Source: Fontibacillus puldeungensis
GTDB taxonomy: Bacteria; Bacillota; Bacilli; Paenibacillales; Paenibacillaceae
DNA length: 64,000 nucleotides
NCBI RefSeq assembly: GCF_042678945.1
Contig: NZ_JBHTLM010000017.1
Coordinates: 1 to 64,000, forward strand
Direction: 5' to 3'
Shown: positions 6,746 to 15,649 of the stretch, in pieces
Numbering within the stretch: position 1 is the first letter of the stretch
Layout of the letters: each line of letters starts with the position of its first letter
Program-made: the position numbers and the translations under genes
The notes under the pieces: model-generated
Told to the model about the DNA's origin: nothing
The model's input: the letters and a program-made list of their open reading frames with translations, nothing else
The model's database searches: none

Positions 6746-9472
6746 CTACATGGCGAGCGTGATGTCAATCCGATGGACACCTTGTTTAGGCAGGGCTTCC
6801 AGAATCGAGCGGCTAATCAAGCATTCTTTGTCCTTGCTCGTCAAAGGCAACGGCTGTCCGTCTAACTGAACGGAAGCGACCCGGTATTGCCCATAGTCGG
6901 CATGCTGCGGATTGGAATATACGATCTTGAACATCCGATCGGCAAACAGCGTTTCCACTGAAGCCTCGCCCGCCTCGTTAAACTCAGATTTTACAAGCTT
7001 TGGCTCTAGCTGAAGATCGCCATAATAGCCCTTAACACCGTACACCTCCGTCAGCTGCGTAAGCAGCAGCCAGCTCGCCGAGCCGGTCAAATACGGATAC
7101 ATGCCCCGCCCCCGCTCATTGATGTATTCCGGTATGCCCGGATACATCCGGCTTCTCTCAAAATTCGTGGAAAGCCGGTATACCGAATCGAGAACTTGCT
7201 TTCCTTGGGCTACAAAGCCGCGTTTATACAGCGCGTTGGCGTACATCACCGTCATATGGCTGAACATGGCGCCGTTCTCTTTATGGCCAAAGGCAAATCC
7301 GAACGCCCGACCCAGGTTTTGTTGAATACCACCAAAACGGGAATTCAACCGATAGCCAATGTTCTCGTCCTTTAAATACCGATCGACAGCAGCCGTAATT
7401 TGGGCGACCTGCTCATGGGTAGCCACTCCGCCCATAATGCTGAACACCTGACCCGTCAGTGTCATGCGCACACCTTCTGGATAATCTCCTTCAACACGCT
7501 TCGCATCATTGTTGTAATATCCGTTATACCACGCATAGCCTTCTTTGTTCACGATCCATTCATTTCGGCGTAGATGCTCTATGCACCACTCCGCTTTCCT
7601 TCTTAAATCAGCGGCAACTTTCTCGATGTCGAGCTGCTGCTTCTTGCCACTAACCACAGGAATAATCGAATCATAATAACGATTTAATAGAGCGTGCTTA
7701 TCTGAAATACTATCATAGTTCAACGGCTCCGATAAAGTATCGAGCAGCACGGCGATTTCTTCGGCAATCTCTACAGCGTCGCAGCCGCGACCTTCACGTA
7801 AATGCAGCAGCAGTTCGGACAGCTCCATCAGATTGCTTGCATAAAATGCGGTAAATGCAACACTTTCACCACGAGCCGGTGCCAGATCCAGCCCATCGTT
7901 CCAGTCCGCTCCTTCGAGCTTGATGTTTCCGTTCTCCCCTACATTAAAGAAAGGCACCACATTTTGCAGCAAAATATGCTCCAGAATTGTCCCCTGATAC
8001 TCGCGGCCATCCTTCGTGAGCAGCCGGTTTCCTTGCTCCGGTGACCAGCTCAAATCGCGCTCGTGGCAGCGTTTGACGAAGCTGTCACGGAAATACACCT
8101 GTGGCTGCAGCACGAAGTCCAAATCGCCGCTTTGGTGAACATACAGCAGAGTGGTGAGCAGCGGCCAAGCCCCATGATCCATCCACACCCTAGGAATGTT
8201 GTTTCGATCGGCGACAAATTCCCCGGGCTTGTTGCCGATGATCGTGGCGTTACTGCCGTCCATCCGCACACCGGCATAATTGTTGAGCAGCAGATATCTT
8301 ACCTCTGCCGGTTCCATCACCATAAGCGCCAAACAATCCTGCCACAGGTCGCGCCAGCCCCGGCCGCCACGCCCATAGTCGTGGTACGGCAGGAAAGAAT
8401 TGCCGTACAAGCGGCGTAAAATCGGTTGAAGTGTTACCCATTTCATCCACAAATCCTGCTTCGTATCCGCAGAATGGAACGAAATGGTATCCAGCTTTTG
8501 GCGCCAGTAAGCCTGGTTTTGGTTTAATAGCTCCTCAAAGCGCTGAGCCGACAAATATGTGGTAGCATAACGTTCAGAGTCCAAGCGGTCGTCAGAAATA
8601 ATCATGGCGACAACATAGGACGCCGATTCCCCTGGCTGCAATTCCGTACTAGCAAAACGTAGCGCTCCAACCGCTTCATATCCTTCCAAGGCCGCGCCTG
8701 ATTTCTCTGAGATTGGCAGGTTTTTGGCGACCGCCTTCGGCCAGTCATACGCTCCCCCTTCCCCGATAAAATCCTCGGTGATTGGGAAAAAGCCGAGTGG
8801 CGCATGTCCTGCCGCATCAGCTCCAAGCACGCCGTAGGTGACTTTATTGACCCGATGGCCGCGCTCGTCGAACGATAACGCCGGTTGTACCTCAATTCCA
8901 TAAGCGGATGTGAAGATCCGGTGGAGCAGCGATGTGACGTGCCGATGGTCCCTGAGATCGTCAGCCGACCGGCCATAGAGCGGAATAGCTGCAGTAGGCG
9001 TAAACTTAAGCGTCTTGGTCCCTGTATTCGTAAGCCGAACCTGCATCAGCTCGATTTTTTCGTCCGTTACGGGTACAAAGCTAATCGTTTCAGCCTTTAA
9101 TCCAAGCTTCTCGTTCTCACGGGTTAATGAATGCCATAAAAAACCCGCATCGATGTATGTCCGCTCCTTGGAGTCTGAGAACAACTCCGCATTTTGTCTA
9201 GCCGAATTTCCTGTCACAGACCATGCGCCATACTCTTCAATATGGAGCCAGAAATTGCGAGCCGCTTTGGAGTTATGCAGGCTCTCCACCGAAATTGGCT
9301 CCAGCAAAAACGTGTTGTGTCCTGAAGTCAGTTCCCCGTGCAAGTTCGGAGAAATCGCCGACATCATTCCCGCTTCGTTGACCAAAGGAAAGTACAGGTA
9401 GCTGTTCAGCTCCGGCTGTTCCAGTCTGAACTCTCCCTCGTTTCCAATATATTTCCAGCCTTTGTCTTTCAT
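6746..9472 (-). CDS. GH94-family disaccharide phosphorylase
   Basis: The 908-residue cytosolic enzyme belongs to glycoside hydrolase family 94 (cellobiose, laminaribiose, chitobiose and cellodextrin phosphorylases), which cleave beta-linked disaccharides with phosphate to sugar 1-phosphate plus free sugar. The catalytic aspartate is in GADWNDGLDLAP near residue 526. Upstream is YHDYGRGGRGWRDLWQD, and the C-terminal YPYLTGSASWLLL and GDLQLEPKL are typical. There is no signal peptide. Its position behind a binding protein and two permeases recalls, as far as I remember, the laminaribiose phosphorylase locus of a Paenibacillus, so a beta-1,3-glucobiose substrate is a reasonable guess but not shown by the sequence. 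Confidence 0.85.
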   Translation of the reverse strand: MKDKGWKYIGNEGEFRLEQPELNSYLYFPLVNEAGMMSAISPNLHGELTSGHNTFLLEPISVESLHNSKAARNFWLHIEEYGAWSVTGNSARQNAELFSDSKERTYIDAGFLWHSLTRENEKLGLKAETISFVPVTDEKIELMQVRLTNTGTKTLKFTPTAAIPLYGRSADDLRDHRHVTSLLHRIFTSAYGIEVQPALSFDERGHRVNKVTYGVLGADAAGHAPLGFFPITEDFIGEGGAYDWPKAVAKNLPISEKSGAALEGYEAVGALRFASTELQPGESASYVVAMIISDDRLDSERYATTYLSAQRFEELLNQNQAYWRQKLDTISFHSADTKQDLWMKWVTLQPILRRLYGNSFLPYHDYGRGGRGWRDLWQDCLALMVMEPAEVRYLLLNNYAGVRMDGSNATIIGNKPGEFVADRNNIPRVWMDHGAWPLLTTLLYVHQSGDLDFVLQPQVYFRDSFVKRCHERDLSWSPEQGNRLLTKDGREYQGTILEHILLQNVVPFFNVGENGNIKLEGADWNDGLDLAPARGESVAFTAFYASNLMELSELLLHLREGRGCDAVEIAEEIAVLLDTLSEPLNYDSISDKHALLNRYYDSIIPVVSGKKQQLDIEKVAADLRRKAEWCIEHLRRNEWIVNKEGYAWYNGYYNNDAKRVEGDYPEGVRMTLTGQVFSIMGGVATHEQVAQITAAVDRYLKDENIGYRLNSRFGGIQQNLGRAFGFAFGHKENGAMFSHMTVMYANALYKRGFVAQGKQVLDSVYRLSTNFERSRMYPGIPEYINERGRGMYPYLTGSASWLLLTQLTEVYGVKGYYGDLQLEPKLVKSEFNEAGEASVETLFADRMFKIVYSNPQHADYGQYRVASVQLDGQPLPLTSKDKECLISRSILEALPKQGVHRIDITLAM

Positions 9473-9504
9473 ATGGTTCTTCCTCTCACTCTAGTTTCAC
9501 TTGG

Positions 9505-10341
9505 TTATGATTTCACAGCCCCTGCCAGTGCGCCGTCTACCAAATATTTCTGGATAAAGGTGTACAGTAAAATAAGCGGAGCCGCAACAATCGTAATCCC
9601 GCAAGCCAGCAGCGGCCAGTTGTTGCCGTATTGGCCCTTGAATTCCTTCAGACCGAACGTGATTGGGTAATTCGCTTTGCTTGGCAAATACATGATCGGA
9701 CCGACGAAATCGTTCCAGATGCCGATAGCTGTTAGAATTACACCTGTCGCAATGACCGGCTTCATTAAAGGAAGAATCATTTGAAACAAATATCGGAAGT
9801 AACCGGAGCCGTCGATCCCGGCCGCTTCGTCCAGCTCACGGCTGATCGATTTGATGTATCCGACGAACATCATGAACACCACGCCCGTACCGCTCGTTTT
9901 CAGAATAATATAGCCCAGCTTCGTATCATAGCCGAAGAAATCGAGGCTCTCTTTAAACGAAAGCATCAACTTATACTGTGCGACCATCGGATTCGGAAGA
10001 AATTGAGAAAGCAGAAAGAACAGGTAGATGAACCCGCTCCATTTAACATAACCCCGAGCCACCGGAAAAGCCCCCAGTACCGATACGATGATCGTGAGCA
10101 CAGTAGCCGCCACAGTGTAGATCACGCTGTTGACGAAATAATTAGCAAAATTGCCTTCAGTCCAGGCGGTTACATAGTTGCTCCACTGTACCTCTTTAAC
10201 GAACCCGATCGGATTGAGCAAATACTCCGGATACGATTTCAATGAAACGTTAAGCACCAGAATCAATGGTACAACATAAAGAACAAGCAAGACGGCGATG
10301 ACGACATAAGAAAGAACTAGAAAGGATTTGGAGTTCTTCAT
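9505..10341 (-). CDS. Carbohydrate ABC transporter permease (MalG type)
   Basis: This 278-residue integral membrane protein has about six transmembrane helices. The EAA loop that contacts the ATPase reads DEAAGIDGSGYFRYLFQMILPLMKP (shown here split by its motif EAAGIDGSG near residue 170). It pairs with the MalF-type permease directly upstream (1 bp gap) and the lipoprotein beyond. There is no ATPase gene in the cluster, so a shared MsmX-type ATPase encoded elsewhere probably energises it. The C-terminal YLVDGALAGAVKS is typical of the family. Confidence 0.9.
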   Translation of the reverse strand: MKNSKSFLVLSYVVIAVLLVLYVVPLILVLNVSLKSYPEYLLNPIGFVKEVQWSNYVTAWTEGNFANYFVNSVIYTVAATVLTIIVSVLGAFPVARGYVKWSGFIYLFFLLSQFLPNPMVAQYKLMLSFKESLDFFGYDTKLGYIILKTSGTGVVFMMFVGYIKSISRELDEAAGIDGSGYFRYLFQMILPLMKPVIATGVILTAIGIWNDFVGPIMYLPSKANYPITFGLKEFKGQYGNNWPLLACGITIVAAPLILLYTFIQKYLVDGALAGAVKS

Positions 10342-10342
10342 T

Positions 10343-11236
10343 TTAGTATTCCACCTCTCTCTTACGCGTCTGTTTCACAGCAACGACGACAAATACGAGA
10401 ATGATCAGGAACTGTACAACGGATAGCGCCGAAGGAAGCCCCATCTCCAGGCTGCCGCGGAATGTCTCCTTGTACACGTCGTAAGCCATCGTTCTCGTAT
10501 TGAAGCGTCCGTCCGTCGTAGCCAAAATAATGTCAAAGGTCGACATAGCGCCGATGATCGAAAGCAGCATGTTTACCGTAAACGACGGAGCAATCAGTGG
10601 AAAAGTAATGTGGCGGAAGGACTGCCATTTGTTCGTTCCATCGATATAGCCGGCTTCATACAGATCCTTAGGCACGGTTTGCAATCCAGCCAGGAAGATC
10701 AGCATGGAGTAACCCATGTACATCCAGATTTGCACGAAAATAATATAACCGAACGCATGCGTAAAGCTGGCGAAAAACATATCTTTATAACCGAACAGCC
10801 AGTTGTACAGCATGTTGACCGGACCACTCATCGGGTCAAACATCATTCCCCAGATTAACGCCACGACGGCTACGCCAAGTACGACCGGCAGGAAAAATAC
10901 GGCGCGGTAGAAGTAGTCCCCACGCAGCCGCTGGTTAATCAATACAGCCACAAACAGGGCAACGCCGTTCTGCACGATCGTTACGACAAACATAAAAATC
11001 AATGTATTGATAATGGAGATCCATCGCTCTCCAGAGTTTCCGGAAAAGAACAGGTCATGATAATTGTCAAGGCCGACAAAATGAACCGGACTGCCGGGAA
11101 TGTTCTTGACGTCTGTAAAAGAATAAATGACGGTTAACATGGATGGGCCAAAATAAAAAACTACGTACAGTACGAGAGGAATCATCAGGAGAAAATACGG
11201 TACGTAGCGGGAAATGCCTTTGCCAAAAGGATACAT
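10343..11236 (-). CDS. Carbohydrate ABC transporter permease (MalF type)
   Basis: The 297-residue protein has six predicted membrane helices and the EAA-type loop YEAGYIDGTNKWQSFRHI near residue 200, followed by a proline as in sugar permeases. I start it at the ATG at 11236 because AGGTGAG lies just upstream and the first helix then begins at the usual place; the longer frame to 11311 would run through the hairpin that separates it from the binding-protein gene. It forms the membrane channel with the next gene. Confidence 0.9.
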   Translation of the reverse strand: MYPFGKGISRYVPYFLLMIPLVLYVVFYFGPSMLTVIYSFTDVKNIPGSPVHFVGLDNYHDLFFSGNSGERWISIINTLIFMFVVTIVQNGVALFVAVLINQRLRGDYFYRAVFFLPVVLGVAVVALIWGMMFDPMSGPVNMLYNWLFGYKDMFFASFTHAFGYIIFVQIWMYMGYSMLIFLAGLQTVPKDLYEAGYIDGTNKWQSFRHITFPLIAPSFTVNMLLSIIGAMSTFDIILATTDGRFNTRTMAYDVYKETFRGSLEMGLPSALSVVQFLIILVFVVVAVKQTRKREVEY

Positions 11237-11271
11237 CTCTCTCACCTCACAGATCCAAATCAATAAATGAT

Positions 11272-11296
11272 CGGGGTCTGATGCATTCAGACCCCG
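11272..11296 (-). repeat. Intercistronic hairpin between binding protein and permease genes
   Basis: A perfect 10-bp stem (CGGGGTCTGA and its complement) with a 5-nt loop. No real U-tract follows on the minus strand, so it looks like an mRNA-stabilising or partly attenuating hairpin of the kind found after binding-protein genes. Confidence 0.75.
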
Positions 11297-11342
11297 AGAC
11301 AGTATGATCACTTATTTGAAGCATTCTAACGTTTAATACTCA

Positions 11343-12716
11343 TTATTTAGGAGCAGCAGCTTCCCATTCTTTTTGTTGTACATCGGCCAGCTCTTTTGCA
11401 GTTTTAAATTGTCCGCCCGGAGCCAAGTATTCGGTGTGAACACCTTCTGCAGCGAGGTGTTCGCCGACATTATCACGGTTGATCATCATAATTTCATAAG
11501 CAAGCTCGAAATCGCCAAGGTATGGAGTCAGCTCTTTATCAATAAATTCGCTGTCTGTAGAGATGTTGTCCTGTGTAGGAATAAATCCGGCAGCTTTAAC
11601 AAATTTCGTATAGTTCTCAGGCTGCGAGAAGAATTCCAGCCATTTGAGGCCGCCCTCTTTGTTCGGGCCTTTTTCGGCAACATACCAAGTCACATCGTAT
11701 TTACCGACGAAGGAAGCATTTTTTGTCGCATCTTCCGTAGCCGGTACCGGGAAGTAACCGAATTTCAGATCTGGGTTTGCTGTTGCAATTGTCGGTGCAT
11801 CCCATGAGCCGTCAGCCAGCATAGCCACTTTACCGGTAGCGAAAATTGCTGGTGCGGATGCATAATCGATACCCATAAATCCATCGATCATATATTTGTC
11901 TTGAAGAGTCTTCATCTTATCAAGTACTTCTACCGCTTCAGCATCGTTGTAAGCAGTTGTACCTTTCCATACGCCTTCGATCCATTTTTGTTGATCGCCG
12001 CCGCCCAAGATTTTTGCTTGGAGCGCAAACACCGGCAGCTTCAAAGGCCATACGTCTTTACCGGCAACACCGATCGGCGTAATGCCTTTCGCTTTCAAAG
12101 CGTCGCAAAGCTTGATGAATTCGGACCAGGTTTTCGGAACGGTAAGTCCGTTCTCTTCGAAGATTTGCTTATTGTAGAACAGGCCGGACATCGCCACTTT
12201 CCCGGTTGGGATCGCATATACCTTATCTTTGTAGGTACCCGCTTTAGCAATATCGTTCGCGTTCCAGTTCTTTACGAAGGCTTGATTGGACAAGTCGGCG
12301 ATCAGACCGGAATCAATCCACTGCTGCCAATCCGGCACCTTCGCTCCCGGAGTCCAATCCTGTGGAGACAATCTCATACCTGACAAGTCCGCCATAACAT
12401 CGACGTCATTTGCGGTAATTCTCGCTCTTTGCGCCTGTTTAAACTCGTCATCCGGACCGGTTGTCGTATATTCCACCTTATATTCCGGATATTTCTCTTC
12501 GAAAGCTTTGTTGATCTCTTCCATCGCTTTGTTGATATTGTCTTGCTTCCAATGGAGAATCTTGACCACTTTCTTGTCGCCACTAGATTTGGACCCAGAA
12601 TTTCCTCCGTTTGCCGGAGCTGCGTTCCCGCCCGAATTGCCGCCATTGCCGCAAGCTGCCAGACCGAGCGTTAGTGCACCGGCCAGTACCAAGGCAGTAA
12701 TTTTTTTGACAACCAT
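11343..12716 (-). CDS. Sugar ABC transporter substrate-binding lipoprotein
   Basis: The 457-residue protein starts with a lipoprotein signal (KKITALVLAGALTLGLAACG; lipobox LAAC with Cys near residue 22), then a low-complexity Gly/Asn/Ser linker to about residue 48, then a family 1 extracellular solute-binding fold (VKILHWKQDN, PDLKFGYFPVPATEDA). It delivers sugar to the two permeases encoded downstream. It is the first gene of the operon and lies behind a good promoter with a LacI-type operator. The ligand cannot be read from sequence; the GH94 enzyme suggests a beta-linked gluco-disaccharide. Confidence 0.92.
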   Translation of the reverse strand: MVVKKITALVLAGALTLGLAACGNGGNSGGNAAPANGGNSGSKSSGDKKVVKILHWKQDNINKAMEEINKAFEEKYPEYKVEYTTTGPDDEFKQAQRARITANDVDVMADLSGMRLSPQDWTPGAKVPDWQQWIDSGLIADLSNQAFVKNWNANDIAKAGTYKDKVYAIPTGKVAMSGLFYNKQIFEENGLTVPKTWSEFIKLCDALKAKGITPIGVAGKDVWPLKLPVFALQAKILGGGDQQKWIEGVWKGTTAYNDAEAVEVLDKMKTLQDKYMIDGFMGIDYASAPAIFATGKVAMLADGSWDAPTIATANPDLKFGYFPVPATEDATKNASFVGKYDVTWYVAEKGPNKEGGLKWLEFFSQPENYTKFVKAAGFIPTQDNISTDSEFIDKELTPYLGDFELAYEIMMINRDNVGEHLAAEGVHTEYLAPGGQFKTAKELADVQQKEWEAAAPK

Positions 12717-12858
12717 GCTGTAACCCCCTAAATTTGGTAATGAAATGCGAACTCACGTTTCGATTCCCTCTGGCTGTAATGATGCCTCATGGAAAGGACC
12801 GTTCCCGAAAATTTTCGCTGTAATAATCCATCTTAAGCTGTCTATCGGGATATTTTAC

Positions 12859-12872
12859 CGAAAGCGGTTTCG
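12859..12872. promoter_or_regulatory. LacI-type operator O1 (CGAAA-N4-TTTCG)
   Basis: CGAAAGCGGTTTCG lies just downstream of the predicted transcription start of the sugar operon, where a bound repressor would block initiation. A second copy of the same inverted repeat is at 13058-13071 before the lacI-type gene. It also resembles a catabolite (cre) site. Confidence 0.65.
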
Positions 12873-12880
12873 ACAAACAC

Positions 12881-12909
12881 ATTATTACACCAATATTTTG
12901 GTTTGTAAA
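12881..12909 (-). promoter_or_regulatory. Promoter of the sugar uptake-phosphorolysis operon
   Basis: On the minus strand TTTACA (12904-12909) and AATAAT (12881-12886) are separated by 17 bp. Transcription would start near 12874, about 160 nt before the lipoprotein start codon. Confidence 0.6.
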
Positions 12910-13053
12910 GACATTTTTTCTGAATCTTTTTTTGTCTTTTACGAGAATGTACTGTATCCGCTTAAGGAATAAAAGCCCTTTATTATCAAGCATTTTAAAC
13001 ATTATCTTATCTTGATGTTAGCGTTGACGAAGGTCCGAAAACCAAGTAGACTA

Positions 13054-13075
13054 TTTACGAAATTATTTTCGTAAA
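13054..13075. promoter_or_regulatory. LacI-type operator O2, perfect inverted repeat
   Basis: Arms TTTACGAAA and TTTCGTAAA are perfect complements around a 4-bp spacer. The core CGAAA-N4-TTTCG (13058-13071) matches O1. It lies about 40 bp before the -10 of the lacI-type gene, as expected for autoregulation. Confidence 0.65.
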
Positions 13076-13113
13076 ACGTAAAAATTTTTGGTTTCTATTC
13101 TCCAAATTAGAGC

Positions 13114-13119
13114 TATAAT
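13114..13119 (+). promoter_or_regulatory. -10 element of the LacI-family regulator gene
   Basis: A consensus TATAAT 38 bp before the TTG start. The -35 region is poor (TTGGTT at 13088-13093 with a 20-bp spacer). Confidence 0.45.
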
Positions 13120-13157
13120 AGGAGGAGGAATCGTTCGTTAATAAGGGGGCAATACCT

Positions 13158-14207
13158 TTGTCGATCAATATTAAAAAAATAGCGGAAATGGCCGGTGTAT
13201 CGGTATCTACCGTTTCAAAGATCATTAATAACTACAGTGATATATCCGAGGAAACGAAAGCGAAAGTTCTCGAAATCATGAAGCAGACCGGCTATGTCCC
13301 CTCTAATTCAGCGAAAACGCTGGCTACGAAAAAATCGAATTTAATCGGAGTTATTTTCGCGGGGAAACTGAATGTGGATTTTACTCATCCTTTCTTTATT
13401 GAGGTGCTTAATGCCTTCAAGAAGCAGATGGGATTTTTAGGCTACGATTTACTCTTTTTCTCCAATGAAAAGTTCTACTCGGTTGATGGCGACTATCTGG
13501 CCCGTTGCCTGCACTATCAAGTAGACGGATGCATCATCGTTACCGGGCAAGAGGTTGAACCTTCGATCAGCGAGCTGGATCATAGCGAAATTCCCTGCAT
13601 CGGTGTAGATATTCAGTTAACCGGCAAAAGCTCGGGGTATATCATGTCCGATAACTATAAAATGTCATACAAAGTGGTCGAGCACTTCTATTTACTGGGC
13701 TATCGTGAGCTTGGCTATATCGGTAGCACCCTTGAATCGGACATTTCGAATATGCGTGAGAATGGTTATAAGGATGCGATTGAAAGCTTTGGCCTTCCTG
13801 TTACAGATTCCTGGTTCGTCAATGGGGACAACTTCTTTGAATCGAGTGGTTACGAGGCGATGAACAAAATGATTGAGAACGGCAGATTGCCTCAGGCGAT
13901 CTTCGCCGCCTCGGACCTGATCGCCATCGGCGCCATGCGTGCGCTCAAAGAGCACCAACTTCGCGTTCCTGAGGATATCGCCATCGTCGGCTGCGATGAT
14001 ATAGACGCATGTAAATATACGAGCCCGGCGCTGACTACGATCCGTCAGAACAAGGACAAGATCGGCAGACTCGCGGCCTCCTTGCTTTACGACTTGATTA
14101 ATAACCAGTCGGAAACGAGCAATGTCGTCGTAGAACCCGAGCTGGTTGTCCGCGAATCTTGCGGCAGCAAGCTAAGACAAGCCGGAATTCCTGCAATGGA
14201 GCCTTAA
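13158..14207 (+). CDS. LacI-family transcriptional regulator
   Basis: This 349-residue regulator has the LacI helix-turn-helix at residues 3-25 (IKKIAEMAGVSVSTVSKIIN), the hinge helix near 50 (PSNSAKTLATKKSN) and a periplasmic-binding-type effector domain. The start is TTG, 8 nt after AAGGGGG. It is divergent from the binding protein-permease-phosphorylase operon and is probably its local regulator: both promoter regions carry CGAAA-N4-TTTCG. The effector is probably the imported disaccharide or its phosphorolysis product. A bidirectional terminator follows. Confidence 0.92.
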   Translation: MSINIKKIAEMAGVSVSTVSKIINNYSDISEETKAKVLEIMKQTGYVPSNSAKTLATKKSNLIGVIFAGKLNVDFTHPFFIEVLNAFKKQMGFLGYDLLFFSNEKFYSVDGDYLARCLHYQVDGCIIVTGQEVEPSISELDHSEIPCIGVDIQLTGKSSGYIMSDNYKMSYKVVEHFYLLGYRELGYIGSTLESDISNMRENGYKDAIESFGLPVTDSWFVNGDNFFESSGYEAMNKMIENGRLPQAIFAASDLIAIGAMRALKEHQLRVPEDIAIVGCDDIDACKYTSPALTTIRQNKDKIGRLAASLLYDLINNQSETSNVVVEPELVVRESCGSKLRQAGIPAMEP

Positions 14208-14227
14208 ACGGCTTAGAATTTGACTAG

Positions 14228-14276
14228 AAAAGCGTGAGCGTAGGACTCTTTTCCCTACCAGCTCGCGCTTTTGTTT
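14228..14276. terminator. Bidirectional terminator between lacI-type gene and APH-like gene
   Basis: AAAAGCGTGAGCGTAGG pairs with CCTAC-CA-GCTCGCGCTTTT across an 8-nt loop. A/T runs on both sides can serve the convergent genes. It reaches the stop codon of the minus-strand gene. Confidence 0.75.
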
Positions 14277-15261
14277 AGAAACAATAATAAACTGATTTCC
14301 CCTCTAAAAAGTCCATACATAGAGTATCACAAATTTCTGCCGCATTCTTTTTAATCCAACTGTTTCTGTTAGAATCCCGAATAAAAAAAACGTAGCTGAT
14401 AAAAATGTCCATAAAAATTAAGCCTTCAACGTACCGCAAATCATTAAGCGTAAATGCTCTTTTAGCCGAATAGCCGTTTAGAAATGCTCCTCTTAGATCG
14501 CTTGGGAGCATAGAAGATGCGCTGCCTACATCGAACAAATCATAACCATATCCAGATAAACTAAAATCGATGAGGCAAGGCCTACTTTCATGCATAATAA
14601 TATTTCCTAATTGTAAGTCTGCATGGATAAGACCCCAAGAGTTTTCCTGCTTATCCAACTCCCTAAGCTGCCCCTTTACTAGTTCAAGAACTTCTTGAAT
14701 CGTTTGATACTGTCCTCGACTGTACAAATTTAATTCCACACCGACTTGAAGTTCACTTATGGCAACATCAATTCGTTCCGCATCGTACATAGGCCTAATT
14801 AAATTTTGAATTGGCATGCGACGGCGTGATGTCTCGTGGAAAGTTGCCAATGTTTCTCCTATTGCGAAGGCTATTTCACTACCGTTTTCTTCCTTGAGGG
14901 TTAGCGTTGCCCCTTCGATCCACGATAATAACGTCGCAAAGTATGGAGTGTCACATTCATGAGTGTAGTATATGGTAACATACTCGCCACAACTATTCGC
15001 AATCGGTTTTTGGACACATAACGATTTATTGTTATTTAGCTCCCTCAGAAGAATCATTTCGGACTGAATGCCTTGTAAAGTATTCTGTACGCCCGCAAAG
15101 CCTTCGGAAGCTGGTGTATGGATACGCAGCAAATAACTTTTCTGATCTGTTCCGTCCGTGACTTTATAGGTGATATTCTCATTATGTCGAAGGAATTTGA
15201 GTTGGGGATCCGTCAAAAAATAGGATTTTATAACTTGCTTCGCTAATACAGCATGCTCCAT
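14275..15261 (-). CDS. Aminoglycoside phosphotransferase/homoserine kinase II-like kinase
   Basis: The 328-residue cytosolic protein has the APH kinase fold: N-lobe with YLLRIHTP (ATP lysine replaced by the family's LLR.h strand), Brenner-type catalytic loop LIHADLQLGNIIMHE near residue 215, and the metal-binding LIDFSLSGYGYDLFDVGS near 233. Such proteins phosphorylate small hydroxylated molecules (aminoglycosides, homoserine, choline, sugars). The substrate is not apparent. It stands alone, with a terminator on its 3' side and the DUF4177 gene 38 bp upstream on the same strand, so the two may be cotranscribed. Confidence 0.8.
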   Translation of the reverse strand: MEHAVLAKQVIKSYFLTDPQLKFLRHNENITYKVTDGTDQKSYLLRIHTPASEGFAGVQNTLQGIQSEMILLRELNNNKSLCVQKPIANSCGEYVTIYYTHECDTPYFATLLSWIEGATLTLKEENGSEIAFAIGETLATFHETSRRRMPIQNLIRPMYDAERIDVAISELQVGVELNLYSRGQYQTIQEVLELVKGQLRELDKQENSWGLIHADLQLGNIIMHESRPCLIDFSLSGYGYDLFDVGSASSMLPSDLRGAFLNGYSAKRAFTLNDLRYVEGLIFMDIFISYVFFIRDSNRNSWIKKNAAEICDTLCMDFLEGKSVYYCF

Positions 15262-15299
15262 ACATACACCTCTCTCTCCTACTGAATGGCCTTAGAACA

Positions 15300-15497
15300 T
15301 CAGGCCCTTCTTCTCTTAAAAACGATAATGACGTCTCTCGATTGCCCTTGAGATAGATTTGTATCGAAGCAGGAAACGAGCTCCCAGCCCTCAAAACCAT
15401 ATTGGTTCAATTCATGCTCAAATTGTTCGGCGTCTACTTTCCCCCCTAAAAATCCTCCGGTCTTGTATTTGATTGTTTTGTACTCCCATTGCTCCAT
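15300..15497 (-). CDS. DUF4177 family protein
   Basis: A 65-residue protein matching the small DUF4177 family: a start EQWEYKTIKY, then LNQYGFEGWELVSC and a C-terminal strand VIIVFKRR. The fold is a small beta-alpha domain of unknown function that is usually cytosolic. The ATG is preceded by GGAGAAGAGAC. It lies between the glnA terminator and the APH-like gene and may share a transcript with the latter. Confidence 0.8.
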   Translation of the reverse strand: MEQWEYKTIKYKTGGFLGGKVDAEQFEHELNQYGFEGWELVSCFDTNLSQGQSRDVIIVFKRRRA

Positions 15498-15587
15498 TTT
15501 GTCTCTTCTCCTTAACTGGATTAGCTTTAATTGCTTAAGAAAAGTCTACTAAACCAAAGAAAGAAGAACAGTAACAAATATAATACA

Positions 15588-15631
15588 AAAAAAGCCGCCC
15601 TCGAGGCATGGTGCCTTCTGAGGACGGCTTC
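15588..15631 (-). terminator. Intrinsic terminator of glnA
   Basis: On the minus strand AAGCCGTCCTC and GAGGGCGGCTT form the outer stem with an inner AGAAGGCA/TGCCT pairing, followed by seven U residues. Confidence 0.85.
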
Positions 15632-15649
15632 TTGACGTTAGCGCTAATA

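Noticed and set aside
12869..12877. TTTGTCGAA, an exact Spo0A-box-like sequence on the minus strand at the sugar-operon promoter
   Set aside because: It overlaps the LacI-type operator O1, which explains the bases better; there is no link of the operon with sporulation.
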